Below, in pieces: positions 1 through 12,300 of a stretch of DNA of 64,000 nt. The stretch is taken from NCBI GenBank assembly GCA_037783415.1, contig JAZGTN010000022.1, positions 7,786,001-7,850,000 on the forward strand, in the 5' to 3' direction. Position 1 is the stretch's first letter, and each line of letters opens with the position of its first letter. Made by a program: the position numbers and the translations under genes. The notes beneath the pieces were generated by a model. The model ran no database searches. It was not told where the DNA came from and saw only the letters and a program-made list of their open reading frames with translations. The DNA is from Leptasterias polaris (taxonomy: Eukaryota; Echinodermata; Asteroidea; Forcipulatida; Asteriidae).

Positions 1-454
1 ATCTTACGACCAAACTATGCAGTCCTTTGAAAAGACCTTCGAGGGTTTATAGCACTATTGTTAGCGAACCATTTTGGGGTTTATAGAGAGAAAAGTATGA
101 AATGCAGGTTGTGAGTAAGATAAGCATTTATAAATATATACTAGACCTAATGTGATTGTAACTAACAATCACAGAGCTGCTCCTCGACGTTGACCTATGA
201 AGTAAATTTTTGATGCCAAAAATATAAAATAGATAATTTAATTTGTGTAAACTTCCTGCAATCTTTCTTGAACCGGTGGCAAATGTTATAAACGGGTTAA
301 TCGAGACAAATTTGGATCTATAAAATAAGCGAATATTATGCATGTCATATCATTCAGGAGATATTCTTTTGTTTTAAACATGTCACCAGAGGGTGCTGTT
401 AAAACATGTTATCACATCATCTCATATTAGAAAAATATGGAATGAACAAAGATT

Positions 455-910
455 ATGCCTGTATGGCATGTAGTTCAGGAAATAAATTTTTTTTGAGCTC
501 CTGTTTGGACCAGAAATAAAGTTTAAAGTGCGTTTTTTTATGTCGCAAGTGTTGTAAGCTAAAAGGCAACACAAATACGACTTTATGACATGTGGTTCAG
601 GAGATATGGTTTTTGGTTAAACTTCCTGTTTGGACCAGGAGTAAAGGTCAAAGTAGGGTCATCATAGTGAATAAAACGTTGGAAGTGTTGTTAGCTACAA
701 GAAATCTCAAACATTAAGACTCTATGACATGTGGTTTAGGAGATCTGATTTTTTCAATATTTGAGTTTCCTTTTTAAACAGGAAGATAAAGGTCAAAGTG
801 GATCATCTTTTTGAACAAAATGCCGCAAGTAATGTATGCTACAAGACAATACAAATATTACGACTTTATGACTTGTGGTTCAGGAGATATGATTTTTGTT
901 TATTAAAAAG
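455..910. repeat. Degenerate ~120-145-bp tandem repeat
   Basis: The block atgacatgtggttcaggaga recurs at about 464, 586, 725 and 869 with changes, each followed by cctgtttggaccagga-like and aaggtcaaagt-like blocks. No coding sense is apparent. Confidence 0.65.
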
Positions 911-3900
911 CTTTGAATTACCGTAATTTGACACCTGATGACGTCACAGTAAAAAAATTTGTTTTTCATACTAATAAATTTTATAAGGTACACAATGGTA
1001 AGCAAATTGTTCCAATTTAATGCCTTTTAACGAAAACCCTAAACGCACGTAGGAATAACATGTATTGGTCATGTACTAAACTTTCCATAGACTTGATCTT
1101 GATGCAATAAATGAAGCACTACGTTTAAGCCATGGTGCCAAGATTTACTAATTTACTTATGCTATTTTTAGAACATGCATTAGAGCATGTTTTTAGAAAT
1201 TGCAAAATCGATATTTTTACCCTATTTTTGGCCCTCAAAATGTCAACTTGCCAGGGGTCTCAGAATATTTTCCTTTTGGTTGTAATTAGGGCCAACATTG
1301 GTCTTTTCATATCTGGTGAGAAAAACTTGAGCAATTGTATCCTGTTGTGACAGTACTGCCTCAAAAATGGACTTTTTTAACAAAAACAGGAAAAATGCAT
1401 TTTTAGTGTTTCCCCCAGTTTGAACTATTAACATTAAAAAAGAACACTTCCATCAATCAGGCACCCTCTCCTGAGCATTATGTAGGCAAAATGAGCTGTT
1501 ACCATGGCAACGGGCTATATATTAAATGCTTTGAAAATGCAATTTTGTTTACTTGCACCCCAAGGCCTACTCCTAGAACTATGAGGTTCATTCCGCTATC
1601 GTCTCCATTACCCTCATAGAGTGACATGTACAAAATCCTATTCGAAACTTTTTTCCCTTCACGTTTCTGCACCTACAGTTAATTTCCCCAACCGGATCTC
1701 GCCAAAATTAGGCTCTATGTGTTTCTTATACTCTCATCGAGGTCGGGTTGGGTCCAGAAAATCCACTCCGCAAAACAAAAGTTGCAAAAAGTGATAAATT
1801 CTCACTGTTTTCAGAATCCTCGCCTTCCGTTAACAAAATGGCCGCCGTTGAAATTTTTGAGTACCCAAGGCCCTTCCACCCACAAAGTAAAACAAAAAAC
1901 GTGGACACATTATGTCAAGTATTTACGTGAAATGACTCTTAATAACTAATTAAATGATAATAATATGAGTGAGGAAAAAACAGTCATACCACCAGTCCCA
2001 ACGTTTGGCTCATCTTCCAATCTTGACTCCTTTTTGTCTCTTTCCAATTTACATAAGGTGCATCATACTTGGCGTGCCGGTGCTAAAGATGGCTGCATGA
2101 ATGTAGCAATGTATGAGAAAACGCAGCGTGAACTGCTTCCATTAATACTTGATCACAGAAGCGGAACGGTGCACAAGACCGGCCATAGACACAGCATGTC
2201 TGGGTGGTCTGGGTGTTCCAGTATCATGCAAAGCGTCTGTTAATATCAAAGAAAATGTTTGCAAGTCAATAAATAGTTAGACTTGTCTGAGCCACGCAAA
2301 ATTCCCTCGCAGATTGGCTATCAAACGCTCTAACTCGCAATCGTGGGTTAATAGACGGAGGTTAATCCACAAGAGGGCGCTGTTTCAGGCAATAATGTAT
2401 GACTAAAAACCACGATCAAAGGCTTGGAACCAAGTCTAATATATAGTGGACTTCGACACTAAAAGATGTAAAAATGTGCATAGATCAATATCTTCCTGCA
2501 TATAAGTTCTCCATTCAGCTGATTTTATTTTTTGCAGTCAACTGTGTAGACAGACGTAGACCCGCACCCAAACAAACACCAATTGCATGCTAGAAAGCAG
2601 GCCTGCTAGAAATTATAATTAACTTTGTAACACTTTTAAGTGTTCAGTATTCTATTGCAGTCAGTGGATGTGTTTTTATCTAGCCAGTTGTTATCAAAGC
2701 AGGATATTACTTGACCTTTTCCCACTCTCAAGAATAATGTTTGTTTAATAAACATACTTTACATGTTTTGAAACAAATATTATACTTGTAAGAGAGACTT
2801 TGTGTGAAGTTATGGGCTTTTTTTATATTTTAGTTTGGTTTAGTGTTACTTTTTGGATTGAGGAAATTCCTGTTTAAAGTAAAATTGAATCACATTGACT
2901 AAATGCTATCGTTTCTGAGAAATGAGTAAAACAATAGTTTTTATCACGACGGGTGATAATAAACTCGATGTTTGAAAAACTGAAAACACAAAAGGTCTCC
3001 TTTCACTATTTTCTCGTGACCTCGATGACCAATTGAGCTCAAATTTTCACAGGTTTGTTTGCTCATGCATAATTATGTTGAATTACACAAAATGGGGACA
3101 CTGATTTTGAGCCAAAAGTATACAATACCTTTAATGCATGCATATCATTATCAATGAAAATGGAACACACACACACAAGTGTGTAACAGCCTGCAATCGT
3201 TGACCCTCCTTTGTTCAACTCTTTGTGATAGCAACCGAGAACAACAATGCTTTCCTTTGTGATAGCAACCGTGGACCTATATTGTCCTCTTTTGTTATAG
3301 GTCCCCGGTTTGAATGTGGTTACCTACTCACACAAACCGCGACAGACGGTCGGGTCATGCTTTGCATGTCGGGCATGCGCACTGACTCACACGGGCAAGA
3401 AACCCTTCCTATGAAATATGCTAATTACATTCACGCATGTGTATCATAGATATAGAGTAAAATATGATATTTTATATTTTATAATCAGACGCTCATCATT
3501 TTGTCAACCAAAGTGTTAGTGCGCACGCGCGACGTGCAATTTACATATTTTTACAAGGTCCAATTGGAACACCTTTTTTAGATAAGTAGTTAGACCAGAA
3601 CCTTCCATGACAACCCTTTTTTAAAGAAGGCCACACGGTTTGCATTTCGGTGAGCTGAACAGACTCTGTACAACACCGAGTGGAGTGGCAGTTTTGAATG
3701 GTAATTCCCATAACAGAAAATCAATGACTGTGTGGTGCCACGCTTAAAAAAAGAGTGCAACCAAATTTATTTGAAGGAAAAAGAAAACGATCGATTGACC
3801 TGAAACCTAACGTTATGAATGCTTTGTATTGTGGCATTTATGCAAAAATACAAACAAACAAACAAACAAGCCATCATTTATAAGCTTTGATTGTATACTC

Positions 3901-4075
3901 ATGGTATGTAAACCACACCAAAAATTGACTGCAATTTCTATGAATACACATCTAATTGTTACAAACTATGGTAAAAATAGGTCAAAAAAACGCTAAACAA
4001 TTAATTGACAAACGGCGCCCATATAGCTTATACGCCTGATCCACCAGCCACCGCGCTACACGTACGCTTGCAGAT
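911..4075. other. Intergenic sequence, no gene recognised
   Basis: Frames are short. The longest, 1965-2243 (92 codons), has no family I know and no splice context. 2985-3130 contains a remnant (accaattgagctcaaatttt, cacaggtttg) of the AGGCACTG MITE family seen complete at 34717 and 44407. Confidence 0.5.
2367..2382 (+). promoter_or_regulatory. CTCF-like motif
   Basis: ccacaagagggcgctg agrees with the CTCF core at 13 of 14 positions by eye. No gene is recognised nearby, so its role is unknown. Confidence 0.25.
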
Positions 4076-4227
4076 CGATCCATTAAGCCCCGCCTCCTTA
4101 CGAGTTGACCAATCACAGCCGCGAAACCCGATCACCATTAGTGCAAAGATCACCAAACGGCTCAAATGGTGATCAGATTTCGCGGTTGTAATTGGTCAAT
4201 GAGAAATGGGCGTGGCTTAATGGATCG
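4076..4227. mobile_element. Fold-back element, ~65-bp arms
   Basis: The left arm (cgatccattaagccccgcc, gaccaatcacagccgcgaaa, gatcaccatt) is the inverse of the right arm (aatggtgatcagatttcgcg, gtaattggtc, gggcgtggcttaatggatcg). Confidence 0.75.
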
Positions 4228-4462
4228 GTGAGTGTCATCAGCGCCTTGCGATCATAGAGAGCTCTTGCAACAGCACACAACAGCTAATGCATTATTCTAA
4301 AGATTACTAAATGTAATTCTAATGTTCTAATGTTCTAAAGTTTACTAAAAACAATTGTTATCAAGTCAATAGATGGATTGCAAATGACGTCATTGACCAC
4401 CATATTTGATGTAAAACAATGGAAAAGTGCATGCGTGTGTACGCGCTACGCACGACTCTCAG

Positions 4463-5176
4463 CCCAGCGTTTCCACTTCTAAGGAAATTTCCTTATTTTA
4501 AGGAATTTTTTACGTCCTAAGGAAATTTCTAAGGAAACAAAAAAACTAAGGAAATTTTAAGGAAATTTCAAAAATCTAAGGAAATTTTAAGGAAATTTCA
4601 AAATTTTAAGAAAAATTTAAAGAAATTTGAGAATAAAAGCAAATCATACAAAAAAAATACAATAAAACATGAAAACTGGCCATTTTAGGGTTCACATCAG
4701 CGAAAAATGGCGCAGTGAGATCGATCACGACTGGGAACAAGGTTGGTTGCTTATTATAGTGCGTACCATAGAATTAGAACCCGGTGCGTACTAAAAGCAT
4801 CACTCCACTGCTGCGTCTGGCGCCCCCAAGTATTTAGTCTGGTTTCGATTGCATCGTAGGCTCAGCCCAGGCCTGATATGCGCCGGGGTCGCGCATCCAC
4901 ACTACTACCGACCACATGATGACTGTGTGTGTGGTTTGCACGTCGTAGATTTTGCATACTGTACATTGTACATGTTGTGTTGTTGTTTGTTCATTGCTGT
5001 TTGACTAAAATTGGGACTGGTATACTATGACAATTTTCATCAATTACCATGGTTAGTTTAAGTTATTTTATCTAAGGAAATGTTAAGGAAATCCTCCCAA
5101 AACTAAGGAAATTTCTTTTAATCTAAGGAAAAAATTATGTCAATCTAAGGAAATTCAATTTTGGGGAGTGGAAGCA
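4463..5176. mobile_element. Possible non-autonomous hAT-like element with TAAGGAAA subterminal repeats
   Basis: The left end reads agcgtttccacttctaagga. The right end, reversed, reads gtgcttccactccccaaaat. Clusters of ctaaggaaattt repeats lie inside both ends (4480-4630 and 5070-5160), with an unrelated GC-richer core between. Ends and target duplication are not resolved. Confidence 0.45.
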
Positions 5177-5759
5177 CAATGGTAGCTCGTTACATCAAAG
5201 ATGGCGGCCAAAGCAATGGGTCTATAATTTATAATAAAAATATTCGTTCAAAATAGAACGAAAGTAGTGTGACAGAAATTTCTCCGCCTCCTGCTTGGAT
5301 TATAATTTTCCTATTGAACTCCGCGGATTGAAATTTAGGCCCATTACACGGCTATAGCTTCGGCTGGGTCGACAAGTGCACTTTCTTGACCTTTGACTTA
5401 TACACTTTACTTCCCACGAACTAGTCTTTTTGTATATTGACAGTTTTATAAGAGAATGCAATAAAGCTTCAAAGTTAACAGAAAATTGTAGATAATACTT
5501 TGTAAAAGTATTAGTACTTCAATATACACTGTTTTGTTTTATAGCATTTAACAAAATACTTCAAAGAATGTAAAATAGAACATTCCACTCAATAAAAATA
5601 GGGGAATGTCCGTTTGCAATTGCTTTTCTTAGTGAAACAGCGACCTCTAGTGTGCGCTTTTGCGCAGTTAATTGAAATTTTCTCTGACTTGCGGATAAAA
5701 ATGTAAAATTTGTACCTATGGTTTGACCATGTTTGACAATGATTCAAATTCGTACATGA

Positions 5760-5821
5760 AAGTCAGATATTTTGGCGTGTTGAGACCAAGGAGAGGAGGT
5801 TGACTGAAACGACGACTTGTT
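5760..5821 (+). promoter_or_regulatory. Candidate 5' non-coding exon with strong donor
   Basis: The KIAA0825-like gene needs an exon upstream of its acceptor at 9145. The sequence gacgacttgttg/gtaagtat at 5821/5822 is an excellent 5' splice site, with purine-rich sequence before it and no other recognised use. The link is inference from position only; the intron would contain a large fold-back element. Confidence 0.22.
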
Positions 5822-5868
5822 GGTAAGTATTGTGTGGGATGAATTCGGGATGAATTCGGTGCTGAATT

Positions 5869-8366
5869 CAAGACGTTTCATCCCAAAACAAGTTGAGATG
5901 TATTTAGGCCTATGTTTCTTTAAAGAACGAATTAGGAAAGATGAATAAAAAATTTAATGCATATTTATATGTATTCTGTTCATTCAATTTTATTACCGAT
6001 AATATTAAAATTGATTTGAAAATAGACACCGTGGTGGTCAGGCACGAGGGAAAGTTCCCGGTTTCCCAAGGCATATCCTCCCCTCTGTCCGGTTTTCGAT
6101 GTAGTTAGCCCTATTTATAGTGCCAATACTCTGGACTTCCTCCGATCCTTGGCCGGCCCTACGCCCATGTACCTCCAGGAGGTGAAATAATTTTTCGAAT
6201 ATAAACTCACGTTTTTATGCCGAGATTTTTTCCCCAGTTGTCACTCATTGTATCCGATTTGTGAAAAGCACATTAAAACGCCATTGTGCAACCTCGTTTT
6301 GGTGTAATTTTGAAGAAATTCTGAGGCGTTACTGCCACCGATTTGACTGCCCGGCATCCATTTTGTTGATCGGTTGATTTCAACAGGTGGCGCCCTTCGC
6401 TAGGGCATTATGGGATAGGCAAGGGACCCTTTCGCGCGCTAGGGCATGGGAGATGTTCCCCTTCCTATCCCAGCATGCCCTAGCGCAGGGCGCCCCCTGT
6501 TGAAATCAACCGATCAACAAAATGGATGCCGTGCAGTCAAATCGCAGTAACGCCTCAGAATTTCTTCAAAATTATACCAAAACGAGGTTGCACAATGGCG
6601 TTTTAATGTGCTTTTCACAAATCGGATACAATGAGTGACAACTGGGGAAAAAATCTCGACATAAAAACGTGAGTTTATATTCGAAAAATGATTTTACCTC
6701 CTGGAGGTACATGGGCGTAGGGCCAAGGATCGGAGGAAGTCCAGAGTATTGGCACTATAAATGGGGCCGGCTATGTACTAGTAGTATGCCTTTTTCTTTG
6801 AATTGAAAAAAAATATAAATATTCCATAATCAACTGATGCCCTAATTACCTTCCTTTGTTTATAAGAAATATGCAAACATATATTAAAACGTGATGGACA
6901 TTGAAACTTTCACACCACGCACCGATCTTCGATGACTTCAATAGCGTCCCATTTGATTTGAGTTTTACCTGTTTTCGATGCAAACAAGAAAGTATGGTGT
7001 CCGGGTGAAGCCATACGTGGAAGAAACATCTGCAGTGACTACAAGTGTTCTGTGAGACTAATAATACTATAGTGTATGACTCTATAGCCAGCAGTTTTCT
7101 TCATTTTATTCAACATATTTTTTATTTAGTTTTAAAAATAACTAATATTTTTCAAAAACTAAAAAAAAAAAAAAAAAAAAAAAAAAATGTAAATAATTCT
7201 TGGCTTTCAAATCTTATTTTTATTTAGTTTTGTGTCTTTTTATGTTTCTTAACATTTATAATAAAGCATATAAATAAACAGTGATAATCAAATCACAAAG
7301 CTGATGTTTAAATTTTAATATTAATAACAAAAATGATAGAGTGTTACAAAACAAATTTATCCAGACTATTTAGAAAATGATATAAGGCACGTGGCTTCTT
7401 TAAGCCTCTGTATTTTTCCCCCCAGAATGCTCAGCAGAATGTTCAGTCACATGATTTGATCATCGTGAATTGTGAATTGAAATATTGAAAAAGTGTTTGA
7501 TGAAACTTTTTCGGTGGGAATTTTTTTTTTTATGGCCCCGAAAGTATGACATATTTTTGTACCTTGCAGAAATGCCTAAAATACCACAACTTTTTGCATT
7601 TACAAGTGCAACTAACCAGTGGAGCCTTACATGTTTCTAAGTTTTGGTCAAAGGAGAGGAGATTCTTTGCTTGGCAAGTCAAACCACAAAAATTGTATCT
7701 AGGCTAACTATATTACTAGGGACTGTTTACATCGCGCGCAGAGAGGTAAAAGATTTGCCTCGATTTCAGGGACACTTGAAGTCACTGCAGATGTTTCTTC
7801 CGCATATGGCTTCACCGGGACACCATACTTTCTTGTTTGCCTCGAAAACAGGTAAAACTCAAAACAAATGGGACGCTATTGAAGTCATCGAAGATCAGTG
7901 CGTGGTGTGAAAATTTCAATGTCTATCAAGTTTTAATATATTTTTACATACTTCTTATAAACAAAGGAAGGTAATTAGGGCATCAGTTGATATAATGGCA
8001 TCATTTTTATTTTTTCAATTCAAAGAAAAAGGCATAGTATCGAAAACCGGACAGGGGAGGATACTACGCCGCGCCTTGCCGTTCCCGTCACACCAAGTGA
8101 CCAACCCACAAGGGTTTACCCGCATAGTCGTCGGAAAGTTCCCGGGTTTCCAAGGCCTATGCGGCACCCACGCCTTGCCGTTCCCGTCCTCGTCCCGGTG
8201 CTACCAACCCACAAGTGTTTATTCAACCAAGCATACATGTAGTGTATTGAATTTCAATTGGGATGAAACGGTACTGGGATGAAACGGTACTGGGATGAAA
8301 GTGCATTGGGATGAAACGGTCGCCGAAACTATTGGGATGAAAGGGTTTTGGGATGAAACGTCCTGT
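5869..8366. mobile_element. Large composite fold-back element
   Basis: The outer tips gacgtttcatcccaaaac (5870) and gttttgggatgaaacgtc (ending about 8361) are inverted. Inner arms 6786-7040 and 7780-8035 pair over about 250 bp (gcctttttctttgaattg with its inverse; gtttcttccgcatatggctt with aagccatacgtggaagaaac). tcctcccctctgtccggttt at 6069 pairs with accggacaggggagga at 8047. Short tandem gggatgaaacggtact repeats lie inside the right tip (8262-8350). A 27-nt poly(A) run (7161-7187) is in the loop. A second hairpin element interrupts the left arm. Confidence 0.65.
6109..6770. mobile_element. Nested ~660-bp hairpin element
   Basis: Arms of about 310 bp pair almost completely. ccctatttatagtgccaata at 6109 matches the inverse of tattggcactataaatgggg ending about 6765. 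The caacctcgttttggtgtaat, catccattttgttgatcggt and gatttcaacagg blocks also recur inverted. The short spacer is around 6430-6460. It splits the left arm of the larger fold-back. Confidence 0.85.
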
Positions 8367-8390
8367 TTCCGTGGTGCTGCACTACCTAGC

Positions 8391-8518
8391 TAGCCCACCT
8401 TCATGACCTTGTTGGGCTGCAGTGTTATCTAATATCATGGCTCTCTTTTAACATCGGTCTTCAGTGTTATAAGACCGATGTTAAAAGAGAGCCATAACAG
8501 CCCAACAAGGTGGGCTAG
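8391..8518. repeat. Hairpin, tight inverted repeat
   Basis: atggctctcttttaacatcg and its inverse cgatgttaaaagagagccat flank a ~20-nt loop. Outer parts (tagcccacct / aggtgggcta; ccttgttgggctg / cagcccaacaagg) also pair, with a bulge on the left side. Confidence 0.8.
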
Positions 8519-8622
8519 TGGTGTTCTTGTTGTAGTTGTAGGGTGTCACTGTCAGCTGCCTTCGTTACAGTTACACGGACGGGTGCGTATACCAAGGAAG
8601 TAAACACATACTTTGTTTACAA

Positions 8623-8638
8623 GGGGGGGGGGGGGGGG
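8623..8638 (+). repeat. Poly-G run (16 nt)
   Basis: Uninterrupted G run; it may form a quadruplex or mark an assembly-sensitive site. Confidence 0.9.
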
Positions 8639-9145
8639 AATGTAGGCCTATATTATAATTAAATAGACAACCAGCAACCAGTCCAATATGAATATCAATC
8701 ATATGAATAATTGTAGATATTACAGAGCATTACCTTTGTTAAAATAATTTGAAAACTCATTTTAGTTTAGGACAAGGTCAGGCTAGGAATAGGCAGTCTT
8801 GATTGAATAATGAATACCCCACAAATAAACAATGTGCTGGAATATAAAGCATTGTGTATTGAGTGTGAGTGAAGACTGAAGTTCCAATCATACAATAAGT
8901 TGTCAACATATGAACTATAAAGTTTTCATGTTCTCAGAATGGACAGCTTGTTTAGAATGTTATTTTGTCTATGTTTTTAAATTTCTTGTACGATAAATGA
9001 AAAGAATTGAATATTTAGCCGGTGATGGTAAAATATCCACAGCCTAAATGAAAACAGAGGAACAAAAAAAATAAAGATCACAGCATAGGACTCTCTTTTT
9101 TCTAAGTGAACGATTTAAATGAATTTCAAATAAGTTTTCCGACAG

Positions 9146-9312
9146 GGCGAAGAGGCAGGTGGCAACTGTTCAACTATGTCATCCCTACAGTCTAGTCCCC
9201 TATGCAGTCTACCCTCTGCTAGTGCAATGTTTGAGATGGGACCACCCTGCCTGCAGACATTACACGCTGCTATAGAGGACATTGATAGACAGCTTGGTGA
9301 AAACGACAGAAG
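9146..9312 (+). CDS. KIAA0825: KIAA0825-like, first recognised coding exon
   Basis: The exon is bounded by an acceptor (ttttccgacag) and a donor (agaag/gtgagt). The first ATG is at 9176 and gives MSSLQSSPLCSLPSASAMFE; the frame is also open from 9146. The part encoding AIEDIDRQLGENDR resembles the start of vertebrate KIAA0825. It ends in phase 2 and joins 10729. A decayed copy of its 3' half lies at 9645-9735. Confidence 0.7.
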
Positions 9313-12300
9313 GTGAGTTAGACTAAGCATCTCTCAACTACTACTAGTAGTACTAGAGTAGAAGCAGTGGGGGTAGCATGAAAAATTGATTACTTAAGCT
9401 CTTATTAGACACAATCGGCGCCTGGAGTCATGTGACCTATAGTGGGTATACAATGTAAACAAACCAAGCAAGCAATGCACAGTGAGCATGAAAAACCATG
9501 ACTGCTTCCCACCTTACGACAAAAGCGCTCGGAAGCAGGCATGCGTTTTCGTTCACGCTGCGCGTTGCTTGCTTGGTTTGTTTACATTGTATACCCACTA
9601 TGAGTCACGTGACTGCAGTCGCCGATTGTGTCTTTTTAAGGCTCTTTGAGATGGGACCACCCTGCCTACGGACATTTAACATCGATAGAGAGGACGTTGA
9701 GAAACAGTTTGGTGAAAATGACAGATTGACAAATGTCTCATACATTTGTGGTCAATTGTTTGACCAAAAGCTACAGTGGAGCCTCAAGTAATTTCAAATG
9801 CTATGGTTTTCAGTGTTCAAAACTGGAAACCATAGCAATTTAAATTGGATGGGATCTTCAACTCATCATCTTCATTACAAAATCAGATTTTAATTTAATA
9901 ACTTTTGCTTAAATTACTCTCTCTAAATAATATTCTTCCACCCAGAAATCTTCATTCATAAAGACAACAAATGAAAGCCTTACAAAATGTTATTTAAGAT
10001 CCTAACTGAGACAATTAAACCAAATTTTGTTGCAAGTGTTGGCCAACCTGTTATGATTTATTGCAAACTGCTCTTAGCCTTTTTAGTGCTTTCAGAGTAG
10101 CATGATCTCAATTCTATCTATCATAGTACTATCTCAATTCCATCAGAGTGCAGTTTCAGTGCTATCAGAGTGCTCTCTCAATCATGCTATCATAGTAATA
10201 TCTCAATTCCATCAGAGTGCTGTTTCAGTGCTATCAGAGTGCTCTCTCAATCATGCTATCATTGTACTATCTCAATTCCATCAGAGTGCTGTTTCAGTGC
10301 TATCAGAGTGCTCTCTCAATCATGCTATCATAGTACTATCTCAATTCCATCAGAGTGCTGTTTCAGTGCTATCAGAGTGCTGTCTCAATCATGCTGTCAT
10401 AGTACTATCTCAATTCCATCAGAGTGCTGTTTCAGTGCTATCAGAGTGCTCTCTCAATCATGCTATCATAGTACTATCTCAATTCCATCAGAGTGCTGTT
10501 TCAGTGCTATCAGAGTGCTGTCTCAATCATGCTATCATAGTACTATCTCAATTCCATCAGAGTGCTGTTTCAGTCCTATCAGAGTGCTATCTCAATCTTA
10601 TCAGAGTGCTATCTCAGCTTGCTATTACTTATTAGAGTGCTATCTCCACAGGTTTCTCTAGACTGCTTTTGTATGTAAAGTGCATTATAATTATATTCTT
10701 TTGTGGTTTATATTAATCTGCCCTGCAGTATTGAAGATACATTGAGACGACTAGTACAAGCTACAAATAGTCTATCAGCAGACAATGACTATACCAACAT
10801 CAAGGATGCAATGGACAGTCTCATTCATACACCGGTATTGGAGGAGTGTGCCTGTCTGACACCAGAACCAGAAGATGTGGGAATTCTACTCAAGACAATT
10901 GTAAACAAATTTGATTGTTATAATATAGGCCTAGTCAATACTATGAACAAATTTCTCTGGTGACTTTTCCGCTGGTATGCTTCAATATCATTAAAATATT
11001 TTTTGATAATAGAATCATTGTAATTTTGTGTGTTAATAACTGTGCCTAACTGCAAATAAATCAAACAGTACACTACCAATTCTACACTCGACTGGCATTC
11101 AAAACCTAGTGATCCAATTCACCTGATGTCATCATCACAATAATCTTGGTTGTGCCATTTAGAGGACTTCATGACCCTGTGTGTTATATTATACAGTGTA
11201 GTGCAAATATTAAGCAACATAGCTTTTACACACTAACCTGTTGACTTCCAAAATGGTGAGCATGACACAGTCACTGCATGCAAATGATGTTCTGTCAAGG
11301 GGTCAATATTGCTACAACTGTTTCTCATTTTATTTTCTTCAATGCCTTTTACAGCTTCATCATCTGACGACAAATCCTGGGTGCGAGCTAACAGTCTTCA
11401 GACAACTACTCTTCCTCTCATCCCACGAGGGTCTTGGCCTACCAATCAGAGCCCCTGACCCCGATCACATGACCCAGTCTGCCATGTCCCTCAACACCAT
11501 CAACGATGCCGCAGACGAGGGCAACGACCTGATGTGGGAGGACATCCGATCTCGGTTGCGGCGTTACTTCCTGGACAGAATTCAGAGGCTCCCCGTCCTG
11601 CACAGTCGTGGCGGGGTTGATGTCCAGCAGAATGACCGGGTGGAGTATCTTCAGTCTCTGTGTATCCTGTACCCTGAGAAGAAAATATGGGGGAGCTACC
11701 AGCTGTTAAGGTCACAACAGGTCACGACCTTGATCCAAGATTTGTTGACTCCTTCGTACAGTGATGAGGTAATATTTGGTCAGTGTTCTGTTGAGCCAGT
11801 TTGTAAATTATTTTTGTTCTTAGAAAGTGACTGTTAGTAGTAAACTTGTTGGTATAACCATTTGGAATCTCTTTATTTGTAGGAAGAGTGTTTGCCCGGA
11901 AAAGAGTTGTTGTTTAACAAGGATTCATATATCAAACAATACACCACAAGGGAAACTGACCGGGTGAATTTTAATTAATTTGGGGTTCAAAAAAGAAAAA
12001 TTCACAAATATGTTAGGGGGGGGGGAAAGGGAGACCACCAACATTAGGGCTAAGAGGGTTTAGTTGGTAGAGCCCCGGTGCGCTAATCTCAAGGTCTCAG
12101 GTTCAAATCCTGCTCTAGTCAATATTTTTCTTTTTTGTTCAACCCAAAAATGACTTAATTTTACATTACAAACTGAGATAAATATATTGAAAGTTTGATT
12201 CTTCAAAGTTGAAAGAAGCAAGGCTTTGGTTCCTCACCAAAACATTGATACATGTGGGTAATATAGTCACTCATTAAGAAACTACAAAGTCATTTATAAA

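Noticed and set aside
1965..2243. 92-codon frame as a small gene
   Set aside because: No family recognised, no splice or promoter context; left as unannotated.
9498..9791. 97-codon frame as an alternative exon
   Set aside because: It joins part of a fold-back MITE to a decayed exon copy that lacks a donor.
10102..10661. 177- and 163-codon frames as a gene
   Set aside because: Both are frames of a 69-bp tandem repeat.
12035..12125. Functional tRNA gene
   Set aside because: A and B boxes are present but the acceptor and other stems do not pair well, and similar degraded copies occur elsewhere; better explained as SINE remnants. The same holds for 18711-18812 and 24838-24925.
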